From Variovorax sp. (lineage in GTDB: Bacteria > Pseudomonadota > Gammaproteobacteria > Burkholderiales > Burkholderiaceae_C), in contig JAQGLP010000155.1 of the NCBI GenBank assembly GCA_028292835.1, forward strand, positions 1 to 5,633: a DNA stretch of 5,633 nucleotides. The letters are read 5' to 3'. Shown piece after piece: positions 1 to 5,633 of this stretch. Numbering within the stretch: the stretch's first letter is position 1; every line of letters starts with the position of its first letter. Below the pieces are notes generated by a model, which saw only the letters and a list, made by a program, of their open reading frames with translations, had not been told where the DNA came from and did no database searches. A program made the position numbers and the translations under genes.

Positions 1-517
1 GCAGGCCGTTGGGGTACAGGTCGTCGGGCTTGAAGTTGGAGGTGGTGAAGAACCCCACCCCGTTGTCGAACAGCGCCTTCAAGAGACGGTGCAGGATCAT
101 CGCGTCCGTGATGTCGGCGACGTGGAACTCGTCGAAGCAGATCAGCTTGTAGCGCTTCGCGATGCGCCGCCCGAGCTCGTCCAGCGGGTTGACGGTGCCC
201 TGCAGCTCGGCCAGCTCGCGGTGCACCTCGCGCATGAATTCGTGGAAGTGCAGTCGCGTCTTGCGGCGCAGCGGCACGGCGTTGTAGAAGCAGTCCATCA
301 TGAAGCTCTTGCCACGCCCGACGCCGCCGTACATGTACACGCCGCGCGGAATCTCAGGGTGGTTGATGAGCTTCTTGAACGCGTTGGAGCGTTGCGCCCG
401 GTAGTCCGCCCATTCGCTGGCGCAGCGCTCGAGCGCCTCCACCGCACGCAGCTGCGCCGGATCGCTGCGGAAGCCGTGCGTGGCGAGCTCGGCTTCGTAG
501 GATTCCTTGACGCTCAA
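1..517 (-). CDS. zapE: Cell division protein ZapE / AFG1-family ATPase, N-terminal part (cut by window edge)
   Basis: This is the first 172 codons of an AFG1/ZapE P-loop ATPase; the C-terminal part lies beyond the left edge (E. coli ZapE is about 375 aa). Translating the minus strand from TTG at 517 gives MSVKESYEAEL. A Walker A motif GGVGRGKS lies at residues 64-71, the family segment RLHFHEFMREVH at 88-99, a Walker B LICFDE at 125-130 followed by FHVADITDAM, and a sensor-like TTSN at 158-161 before the conserved PDDLYPNGL. In E. coli ZapE is an ATP-dependent factor that associates with the FtsZ ring; the mitochondrial homologue Afg1/LACE1 acts in respiratory-complex quality control. The TTG start is chosen because the frame is closed by TAG at 538-536, no ATG or GTG occurs in frame between, and GGCGGA lies 7 nt upstream. 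It lies 82 nt behind lpdA, so co-transcription is plausible. The family assignment is secure; the cellular role here is inferred. Confidence 0.93.
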   Translation of the reverse strand, partial: MSVKESYEAELATHGFRSDPAQLRAVEALERCASEWADYRAQRSNAFKKLINHPEIPRGVYMYGGVGRGKSFMMDCFYNAVPLRRKTRLHFHEFMREVHRELAELQGTVNPLDELGRRIAKRYKLICFDEFHVADITDAMILHRLLKALFDNGVGFFTTSNFKPDDLYPNGL

Positions 518-524
518 GACAAGT

Positions 525-530
525 TCCGCC
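525..530 (-). promoter_or_regulatory. Probable ribosome binding site for the TTG start of zapE
   Basis: On the minus strand GGCGGA lies 7 nt before TTG at 517-515. It is a modest Shine-Dalgarno match, but it supports this non-ATG start, which is the only plausible initiation codon between the upstream in-frame stop (538-536) and the conserved N-terminus. Confidence 0.45.
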
Positions 531-541
531 GCATGCTATGG

Positions 542-588
542 AATTGATAGCTTGCTTTGCCCGTGGAACGGGCGGGACAGGCCTTTTT
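542..588. repeat. Palindromic element in the lpdA-zapE spacer
   Basis: The 82-nt spacer holds a perfect hairpin, GCCCGT (559-564), loop GGA, ACGGGC (568-573). It is framed by TTGATAGCT (544-552) and ACAGGCC plus five T (577-588). From memory, Comamonadaceae genomes carry many short intergenic elements of the form GATAGCT - variable hairpin - ACAGGCC, so this may be a diverged copy; that is an inference. It is not a convincing terminator for lpdA: in the minus direction the hairpin is followed by AAAGCAAGC, not a T tract. On the plus strand five T do follow, but 10 nt after the stem. Confidence 0.4.
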
Positions 589-599
589 CATGGTGAATT

Positions 600-2030
600 T
601 CAGAAATTGAGGGTGCGCTTGTCGACTGCCAGCGCCGCTTCCTTGGTGGCTTCCGACAGCGACGGGTGCGCGTGGCAGATACGGGCGATGTCCTCGGCAC
701 TGGCCTTGAACTCCATCGCGACCACGGCCTCGGAGATCAGCTCGCTGGCCATCGGGCCGACGATGTGCACGCCCAGGATCTCGTCGGTGGCCGCGTCGGC
801 CAGGAACTTGACCATGCCGGTGGTGTCGCCCAGCGCCCGCGCCCGCCCGTTCGCCAGGAATGGGAAGGTGCCGGCCTTGTAGGCCCGGCCACCAGCCTTC
901 AGCTGCTCCTCGGTCTGGCCGACCCAGGCGATCTCGGGCGAGGTGTAGATGACCCACGGGATGGTGTTGAAGTTGACGTGCCCATGCTGCCCGGCGATGT
1001 GCTCGGCCACCGCCACGCCTTCCTCCTCGGCCTTGTGCGCCAGCATCGGGCCACGCACCACATCGCCGACCGCCCAGACGTTGGGCAGGTTCGTTTTGCA
1101 CTCGTCGTCCACGACGATGGCGCCGCGCTCGTCGAGCGCAAGGCCGACCGCCCCGGCGTTCAGGCCGGTGGTGTTGGGCACGCGGCCGATCGAGACGATC
1201 AGCCGGTCGACCTCCAGCACCTGCGCCGCGTCCTTGGCATCGGTGTAGGCGATGCGCACGCCCTCGCCCGTCGGCTGGACCTCGCCGACCTTCACGCCGA
1301 GCTCGATCTTCAGGCCCTGCTTGGTGAAGGCCTTGCGCGCCTCCTTGGCAATCTGCTGGTCCACCGCACCGAGGAAGGTTGGCAGGCCTTCCAGCACCGT
1401 CACGTCGGCGCCGAGGCGGCGCCAGACCGAGCCCATCTCCAGCCCGATGACGCCCGAGCCGATCAACCCCAGCCTCCTGGGCACGCCGCCGATGCGCAGC
1501 GCCCCGTCGTTCGACAGGATGCGCTCCTCGTCGAACGCGGCGCCCGGCAGCGCGCGGGCGCTCGAGCCGGTGGCGACGATGATGTGGGTGCCGTGCAGCG
1601 TCTCTTCGGCCGCGCCGCCAACCTGGATCTCCCAGCCGCCGCCCTCGCCCGCCCTGGCGAACGAGGCGCGGCCGTGGAAGAAGGCGACCTTGTTCTTCTT
1701 GAACAGGTACAGGATGCCCTCGTTGTTCTGCTTCACCACCGCGTCCTTGCGCGCCAGCATCCGGCCCACGTCCAGGCCCAGGCCCTGCACCTGGATGCCG
1801 TGGTCGGCGAAGTGGTGTGCCGCCTGGTCGTAGTTCTCGGACGACTGCAGCAGCGCCTTGGACGGAATGCAACCCACGTTGGTGCAGGTGCCGCCGGGCG
1901 CGGGACCGCCCGAGGTGTTCTTCCATTCGTCGATGCAGGCCACGTTGAAGCCGAGCTGCGCGGCGCGGATGGCAGCGATATAGCCGCCCGGGCCGGCGCC
2001 GATGACGATGACGTCGAATTGCTTGGACAT
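600..2030 (-). CDS. lpdA: Dihydrolipoyl dehydrogenase (E3 of the 2-oxoglutarate dehydrogenase complex)
   Basis: This cytoplasmic FAD enzyme of 476 aa reoxidises the dihydrolipoyl group on E2 and passes electrons to NAD+. The FAD-binding GAGPGG is at residues 11-16. The redox disulfide is C49/C54 in GGTCTNVGCIPSKALL. ATGS is at 153-156, the NAD-binding GSGVIG at 191-196 with E198, and the second FAD motif WAVGDV at 319-324. The interface catalytic pair is H455/E460 in HAHPSLSE. There is no N-terminal lipoyl domain, unlike the E3 of many betaproteobacterial pyruvate dehydrogenase clusters, which fits dedication to the OGDH complex. A short insertion (about residues 36-47, with GGPAPGG) precedes the disulfide; E. 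coli Lpd lacks it, and it is typical of Burkholderiales OGDH E3. The ATG start has GAAGGA 5 nt upstream. It follows odhB after 176 nt and precedes zapE by 82 nt. Length and motifs are complete, so the call is firm. Confidence 0.97.
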   Translation of the reverse strand: MSKQFDVIVIGAGPGGYIAAIRAAQLGFNVACIDEWKNTSGGPAPGGTCTNVGCIPSKALLQSSENYDQAAHHFADHGIQVQGLGLDVGRMLARKDAVVKQNNEGILYLFKKNKVAFFHGRASFARAGEGGGWEIQVGGAAEETLHGTHIIVATGSSARALPGAAFDEERILSNDGALRIGGVPRRLGLIGSGVIGLEMGSVWRRLGADVTVLEGLPTFLGAVDQQIAKEARKAFTKQGLKIELGVKVGEVQPTGEGVRIAYTDAKDAAQVLEVDRLIVSIGRVPNTTGLNAGAVGLALDERGAIVVDDECKTNLPNVWAVGDVVRGPMLAHKAEEEGVAVAEHIAGQHGHVNFNTIPWVIYTSPEIAWVGQTEEQLKAGGRAYKAGTFPFLANGRARALGDTTGMVKFLADAATDEILGVHIVGPMASELISEAVVAMEFKASAEDIARICHAHPSLSEATKEAALAVDKRTLNF

Positions 2031-2035
2031 GAAAT

Positions 2036-2041
2036 TCCTTC
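2036..2041 (-). promoter_or_regulatory. Ribosome binding site of lpdA
   Basis: On the minus strand GAAGGA sits 5 nt before the ATG at 2030-2028. It is a strong Shine-Dalgarno sequence and fixes the start at MSKQFD. It is clearly better than the sites in front of odhB and zapE. Confidence 0.75.
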
Positions 2042-2099
2042 AGTGAGATTTTTTCTTATGCCGCCAGCGCCCGAACGAACCGCATCCAAGGCAAGCGCA

Positions 2100-2202
2100 G
2101 CGCAGCCCGTTCGCCAAACACCGCGGAACCGGCCAGGCCGGGCCGCCGGTGTTGCCCCCTGCTAGGGGGCGGGCGGCCACACGCAGTGGGCGAGCCTGGG
2201 GG
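2100..2202 (-). repeat. Extragenic palindromic repeat, copy A (odhB-lpdA spacer)
   Basis: This element of about 103 nt is related to the one at 3567-3670. Positions 2100-2188 align with 3567-3655 without gaps, about 67 of 89 identical by hand count, and both end in GCCTGGGGG with a 1-nt length difference before it. It contains an interrupted 37-nt palindrome (2117-2153) with outer arms AACACCG and CGGTGTT and an inner CCGGCC/GGCCGG stem. Next to it is a perfect 7-bp hairpin at 2154-2170 (GCCCCCT, loop GCT, AGGGGGC). In the mRNA it would begin 4 nt after the odhB stop codon. No T tract follows the hairpins, so it is not a standard intrinsic terminator. Likely roles, inferred: mRNA 3'-end protection of odhB, a transcript-processing or pausing site, or a passive dispersed repeat. 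From memory, similar sequences are abundant in Comamonadaceae. Confidence 0.8.
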
Positions 2203-2206
2203 TGTG

Positions 2207-3493
2207 TCAGATATCAAACAGCAGGCGCGACGGATCTTCCAGCGCTTCCTTCATCGCGACCAGGCCGAGCACGGCCTCGCGGCCGTCGATGATGCGGTGG
2301 TCGTAGCTCATCGCCAGGTAGTTCATCGGCCGGATCACGATCTGGCCGTTCTCGACCACGGCGCGGTCCTTGGTGGCGTGCACTCCCAGGATGGCCGACT
2401 GCGGCGGATTGATGATCGGCGTCGAGAGCATCGAGCCGAAGGTGCCGCCGTTGGAGATGGAGAAGGTGCCGCCCGTCATCTCCTCGATGCCGAGCTTGCC
2501 GTCCTTGGCCTTCTGGCCGAATTCGGCGATCTTCTTCTCGATGTCGGCGAAGCTCATCTGGTCGGCGTTGCGCAGGATCGGCACCACCAGCCCGCGCGGC
2601 GAGCCCACCGCGATGCCGATGTCAAAGTAGCCGTGGTACAGGATGTCGTTGCCGTCGACCGAGGCGTTGATCACCGGGTACTTTTTCAGCGCGTGTACTG
2701 CGGCCTTCACGAAGAAGCTCATGAAGCCCATCTTGACACCGTGCTCCTTGGTGAAGGCATCCTGGAACTTCTTGCGCATCTCCATGACGGGCGCCATGTT
2801 GACCTCGTTGAAGGTGGTCAGGATGGCATTGGTCGATTGCGATTGGATCAGCCGCTCGGCGATGCGGGCGCGCAGGCGGCTCATGGGCACACGCTGCTCG
2901 GGGCGGTCGCCCAACTCCAGTTTCGAGGTCGATGTCGCAACCTGCGGCAGCGGCGGCTTGGCCGGTGCGGAAGCCGCCACCATCGGCACCGCGACCGCCC
3001 TGGCCGCGCCTGTGGCCATGGTGCCGAGCACATCGCCTTTGGTCACGCGGCCGTCGCGGCCGGTGCCGGCCACGTCGGCCGTCGTGAGACCGTTGTCGGC
3101 CAGCAGCTTGGCCGCCGCCGGCATGGCCACGCCGGATTTGCTGCCGCCCGGGGACGCCGCTGCAGTGGCCGCGCCCGTTGCAGCTTGCGCGGGCGCTGCC
3201 GCGGATGGGGCCGCCGGCGCCACCGCGGCGCCGGACGTAGCCGCAGCCTTGCCTTCGGTATCGATTCTGGCGATCAGCTGCTCGGCCGCGACGGTCGCGC
3301 CGTCGGGCTGCACGATCTCGGCCAGCACGCCGGCCGACGGCGCCGGCACCTCGAGCACGACCTTGTCGGTCTCGATCTCGATGAGGATTTCATCGATCGC
3401 AATGGCGTCGCCGGGCTTCTTCTTCCACTGCAGCAGAGTGGCCTCGGCCACGGACTCGGACAACTGGGGGACTTTGACTTCAACGATGGACAT
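2207..3493 (-). CDS. odhB: Dihydrolipoyllysine-residue succinyltransferase (E2 of the 2-oxoglutarate dehydrogenase complex)
   Basis: This is the E2 core (also called SucB), 428 aa. It accepts the succinyl group from E1 on a swinging lipoyl arm and transfers it to CoA, giving succinyl-CoA. Domains in order: a lipoyl domain (about 1-80) with the lipoylated K44 in ETDKVVLEV; an Ala/Pro-rich flexible linker (about 82-122); a peripheral subunit-binding domain (about 123-158, PAAAKLLADNGL to GRDGRVTKGDVLG) that docks E3 and/or E1; a second Ala/Pro linker; and the catalytic domain from about residue 200. The active site H399 and D403 lie in SYDHRIIDG near the C-terminus, which ends LLFDI. Length is close to E. 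coli SucB (405 aa), the extra being mostly linker. The ATG at 3493 has a weak GGAG 10 nt upstream; the start is fixed by the conserved VEVKVPQLSESV. It lies 180 nt after sucA and 176 nt before lpdA, and both spacers carry the same repeat. Confidence 0.97.
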   Translation of the reverse strand: MSIVEVKVPQLSESVAEATLLQWKKKPGDAIAIDEILIEIETDKVVLEVPAPSAGVLAEIVQPDGATVAAEQLIARIDTEGKAAATSGAAVAPAAPSAAAPAQAATGAATAAASPGGSKSGVAMPAAAKLLADNGLTTADVAGTGRDGRVTKGDVLGTMATGAARAVAVPMVAASAPAKPPLPQVATSTSKLELGDRPEQRVPMSRLRARIAERLIQSQSTNAILTTFNEVNMAPVMEMRKKFQDAFTKEHGVKMGFMSFFVKAAVHALKKYPVINASVDGNDILYHGYFDIGIAVGSPRGLVVPILRNADQMSFADIEKKIAEFGQKAKDGKLGIEEMTGGTFSISNGGTFGSMLSTPIINPPQSAILGVHATKDRAVVENGQIVIRPMNYLAMSYDHRIIDGREAVLGLVAMKEALEDPSRLLFDI

Positions 3494-3566
3494 GGGAAAT
3501 TCGCTCCGCTTCGTGTTTGTTAGGGTTTTTCAGGTGGGCCCGACAGGCATGACGCCCTCTCGGCCG

Positions 3567-3670
3567 GCGCAGTGCCTTCGCGAAACACCGTGGGACCGGC
3601 TCCGCCGGACCGTCGGTGTTGCCCCGGCCGGGGGTGGGCGAAGCGACACGCAGTGCGCGCAGCCTGGGGG
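3567..3670 (-). repeat. Extragenic palindromic repeat, copy B (sucA-odhB spacer)
   Basis: This is the second copy of the element at 2100-2202, about 104 nt, in the same orientation. It holds a 37-nt interrupted palindrome at 3584-3620 (arms AACACCG and CGGTGTT, inner CCGGC-TCC-GCCGG), the same length as in copy A. It is followed by the perfect palindrome CCCCGGCCGGGG (3622-3633), where copy A has a different C-run/G-run hairpin. TTCGCGAA (3577-3584) is a further small palindrome, broken in copy A. In the mRNA it begins 3 nt after the sucA stop codon, matching the placement of copy A behind odhB. No T tract follows. The function is unknown; a REP/BIME-like dispersed element is the best description. 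Confidence 0.8.
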
Positions 3671-3673
3671 CGT

Positions 3674-5633
3674 TTATTTAGTTAATACGAAGCCCTTGAG
3701 CTTGCCGAAGGCGCCGTCGACCAGCGCCTTCTGCTGCTCCTGGTGCAGGTGCGAGTAGCCCACCGCCGGCGATGCCGAGGCGGCCCGGCCGGAGTAGCCG
3801 AGCCTCTGGCCCTCTTGCAGGTTCTCGTGGATGTAGTGCTGCACAAAGAACCAGGCGCCCTGGTTCTGCGGCTCGTCCTGCGACCAGACCACGTCCACCA
3901 GGTGCGGGTACTTCTTCAGCTCCACCGCGAAAGCCTTGTGCGGGAACGGGTAGAGCTGCTCGACGCGGAGGATTGCCACGTCCTCGCTGCCGCGCTCCTC
4001 GCGCTTCTTGGCCAAATCGTAGTACACCTTGCCCGAGCAGGCGATGACGCGCCGGACCTTGTCCGCCTTCAGATTTCCGCTGTCCGGGATGACCGTCTGG
4101 AAGCTACCGCGGGTGAATTCGGCCAGCGGCGAGGTCGCGTCCTTGTTGCGCAGCAGCGACTTGGGCGTGAGGATGACCAGGGGCTTCCTCAGCGGACGCA
4201 CCATCTGGCGACGCAGCACGTGGAAAATCTGGCTGGCCGTGGTCGGCTGCACGATCTGCATGTTCGCATCGGCCGCCAGCTGCATGAAGCGCTCCAGGCG
4301 CGCCGAGCTGTGCTCCGGGCCCTGGCCCTCGTAGCCGTGCGGCAGCATCAGCGTGATGCCGTTGACGCGGCCCCACTTGACCTCGCCCGAGGCGATGAAC
4401 TGGTCGATCACGACCTGCGCGCCGTTGACGAAGTCGCCGAACTGCGCCTCCCAGATCACCAGCGTGTTGGGGTCGTTCGATGCGTAGCCGTATTCGAAGG
4501 CCAGCACCGCCTCCTCCGACAGGATGGAGTCGATGACGACGAACGGCGCCTGGTTGTCGGCCACGTTCTGCAGCGGCATGTAGGTGCCGACGTCGAACTT
4601 CTCGCGGTTCTGGTCGTGCAGCACGGCGTGGCGGTGCGTGAAGGTGCCGCGCCCGCTGTCCTCGCCCGACAGGCGCACCGGGTAGCCACTCGCCACCAGC
4701 GAGGCGAAGGCCATGTGCTCGCCCATGCCCCAGTCGACGTTGACCTCGCCGCGGCCCATGGCAGCGCGGTCGTCCAGCACCTTTTTCACCAGCGGGTGCA
4801 CCGTGAAGTTCTCGGGGGACTTCGTGATGCGCTCGGCCAGGCGTTTCCACTCGGCGGTCGGGATGGCGGTGTCGCCGGCGTCGGTCCACCGCTTGTTGAG
4901 GAAAGGGGTCCAGTCGACCGCGTACTTGCTCTTGAAGTTGGTCAGCACCGGATCGGTGGTGTTCTTGCCGGCGTCGAACGCGGCGCGCTGCGCCTTCACC
5001 ATGTCGTCGCCGAGCGTCTCGCCCAGGCCCTGCGCGGCGAGCTTGTCGGCATAGAGCTTGCGCGTGCCCGGGTGCTGCGCGATCTTCTTGTACATCAGCG
5101 GCTGCGTCAGCGCCGGCGTGTCCTGCTCGTTGTGGCCGAGCTTGCGAAAACAGACGATGTCGACCACCACGTCCTTCTGGAACTCCATGCGGAAGTCGAG
5201 CGCGAGCTGGGTCGCGAGCACCACGGCCTCCGGATCGTCGCCGTTCACGTGCAGCACCGGAGCCTCGATCATCTTGACCACGTCGGTGCAATACAGCGTC
5301 GAGCGGCTGTCGCGCGGATCGCTGGTGGTGAATCCGATCTGGTTGTTGATGACGATGTGCACCGTTCCGCCGGTGAAATAGCCGCGCGTTTCGGCCAGCG
5401 CCAGCGTTTCCATCACGACGCCCTGCCCCGCGAACGCGGCGTCGCCGTGCACCAGCACCGGCAGCACCTGCTTGCCGAGCGGGTCCGCGCGGCGGTCCAT
5501 GCGCGCACGCACCGATCCCTCGACCACCGGATTGACGATCTCGAGGTGCGACGGATTGAACGCCAGGCTCAGGTGGACCGGGCCGCCGGGCGTGGACACG
5601 TCCGAGCTGAAGCCCTGGTGGTACTTGACGTCG
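3674..5633 (-). CDS. sucA: 2-oxoglutarate dehydrogenase E1 component, C-terminal two thirds (cut by window edge)
   Basis: This is the thiamine-diphosphate-dependent E1 (sucA/odhA), which decarboxylates 2-oxoglutarate and succinylates the lipoyl group of E2 in the TCA cycle. 652 codons are visible and the 5' third lies beyond the right edge (E. coli SucA is 933 aa). The frame is open to the edge, starting DVKYHQGFSSD. GTG at 5599-5597 is internal, not a start. Numbering from D at 5632: AFNPSHLE (about 24-31), the ThDP/Mg region GDAAFAGQG (63-71) and NNQIGFTT (96-103), HVNGDDPEA (128-136), FRKLGHNEQDTP (162-173), then the transketolase-like pyrimidine domain with GEDSGRGTFTHRH (from 323) and HGYEGQGPEHSSAR (432-445). 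The C-terminus VLTK ends in TAA. All expected motifs are intact. It is the first gene of the sucA-odhB-lpdA set; its promoter should be off the window. Confidence 0.97.
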   Translation of the reverse strand, partial: DVKYHQGFSSDVSTPGGPVHLSLAFNPSHLEIVNPVVEGSVRARMDRRADPLGKQVLPVLVHGDAAFAGQGVVMETLALAETRGYFTGGTVHIVINNQIGFTTSDPRDSRSTLYCTDVVKMIEAPVLHVNGDDPEAVVLATQLALDFRMEFQKDVVVDIVCFRKLGHNEQDTPALTQPLMYKKIAQHPGTRKLYADKLAAQGLGETLGDDMVKAQRAAFDAGKNTTDPVLTNFKSKYAVDWTPFLNKRWTDAGDTAIPTAEWKRLAERITKSPENFTVHPLVKKVLDDRAAMGRGEVNVDWGMGEHMAFASLVASGYPVRLSGEDSGRGTFTHRHAVLHDQNREKFDVGTYMPLQNVADNQAPFVVIDSILSEEAVLAFEYGYASNDPNTLVIWEAQFGDFVNGAQVVIDQFIASGEVKWGRVNGITLMLPHGYEGQGPEHSSARLERFMQLAADANMQIVQPTTASQIFHVLRRQMVRPLRKPLVILTPKSLLRNKDATSPLAEFTRGSFQTVIPDSGNLKADKVRRVIACSGKVYYDLAKKREERGSEDVAILRVEQLYPFPHKAFAVELKKYPHLVDVVWSQDEPQNQGAWFFVQHYIHENLQEGQRLGYSGRAASASPAVGYSHLHQEQQKALVDGAFGKLKGFVLTK

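Noticed and set aside
559..573. Hairpin behind lpdA as an intrinsic terminator
   Set aside because: The minus-strand continuation is AAAGCAAGC. The five T are on the wrong side for lpdA, and on the plus strand they are 10 nt from the stem with no plus-strand gene to end.
514..1926. Minus-strand open frame overlapping lpdA in another frame
   Set aside because: The Arg/Gly-rich translation comes from out-of-frame reading of lpdA. Its only point of interest is the last six codons over the zapE start, treated separately.
2041..2099. Possible internal promoter for lpdA (TTGGAT ... CATAAG)
   Set aside because: The two boxes are 23 nt apart, too far for a sigma-70 promoter, and neither matches the consensus well.
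666..2165. Long plus-strand open frame (499 codons) opposite lpdA
   Set aside because: It mirrors a well-conserved lpdA with all motifs. Long antisense frames are expected in GC-rich DNA, and the translation is Arg/Ala/Gly/His-rich with no recognisable domain.
2154..2170. Perfect GC hairpin as a Rho-independent terminator behind odhB
   Set aside because: In the minus direction the stem is followed by AACACCGG, with no U tract. A terminator here would also cut off lpdA from its partners. The same holds for 3622-3633.
2186..3523. Long plus-strand open frame (445 codons) opposite odhB
   Set aside because: It is a shadow of odhB and has low-complexity composition (His, Arg, Gly, Asp). It runs through the spacer repeat and has no known motif.
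5597..5599. GTG as a start codon of sucA
   Set aside because: The frame stays open to the window edge, and the preceding residues DVKYHQGFSSD match the conserved E1 interior, so the codon is an internal Val.

Overview
This window holds a GC-rich stretch of core metabolism, with all genes on the minus strand. Read in the direction of transcription (right to left), the order is sucA/odhA (E1 of 2-oxoglutarate dehydrogenase, 5' end missing), odhB/sucB (E2), lpdA (E3) and the first 172 codons of zapE (an AFG1-family ATPase). The gene order, the protein flavour (an LpdA with a GGPAPGGTC insertion before its redox disulfide, an OdhB ending in LLFDI) and the intergenic palindromic repeats point to a betaproteobacterium of the order Burkholderiales. 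Comamonadaceae (Variovorax, Acidovorax or Polaromonas-like) is most likely. The taxon is inferred from family knowledge; no search was run.

Layout: zapE 5' part (1-517), an 82-nt spacer with a small palindromic element, lpdA (600-2030), a 176-nt spacer with repeat copy A, odhB (2207-3493), a 180-nt spacer with repeat copy B, and the sucA 3' part (3674-5633). The four coding regions appear intact, with the expected catalytic motifs and no visible frameshift. No RNA genes, mobile elements, CRISPR arrays, origins or canonical intrinsic terminators were seen. Any promoter driving the operon should lie upstream of sucA, beyond the right edge.

The three metabolic genes encode one machine. SucA decarboxylates 2-oxoglutarate with thiamine diphosphate. 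OdhB carries the succinyl group on a lipoyl lysine and transfers it to CoA. LpdA reoxidises the dihydrolipoyl arm and makes NADH. ZapE is not part of the complex; its position directly behind lpdA is a gene-neighbourhood association.

I found no new defence, mobile or biosynthetic system. The best non-coding signal is a pair of related elements of about 104 bp (about 75% identical over an 89-nt gap-free core). Each begins 3-4 nt after the stop codon of the preceding gene (sucA and odhB), in the same orientation, and each can form two hairpins. They look like members of a dispersed extragenic palindromic family and would sit inside the sucA-odhB-lpdA mRNA.
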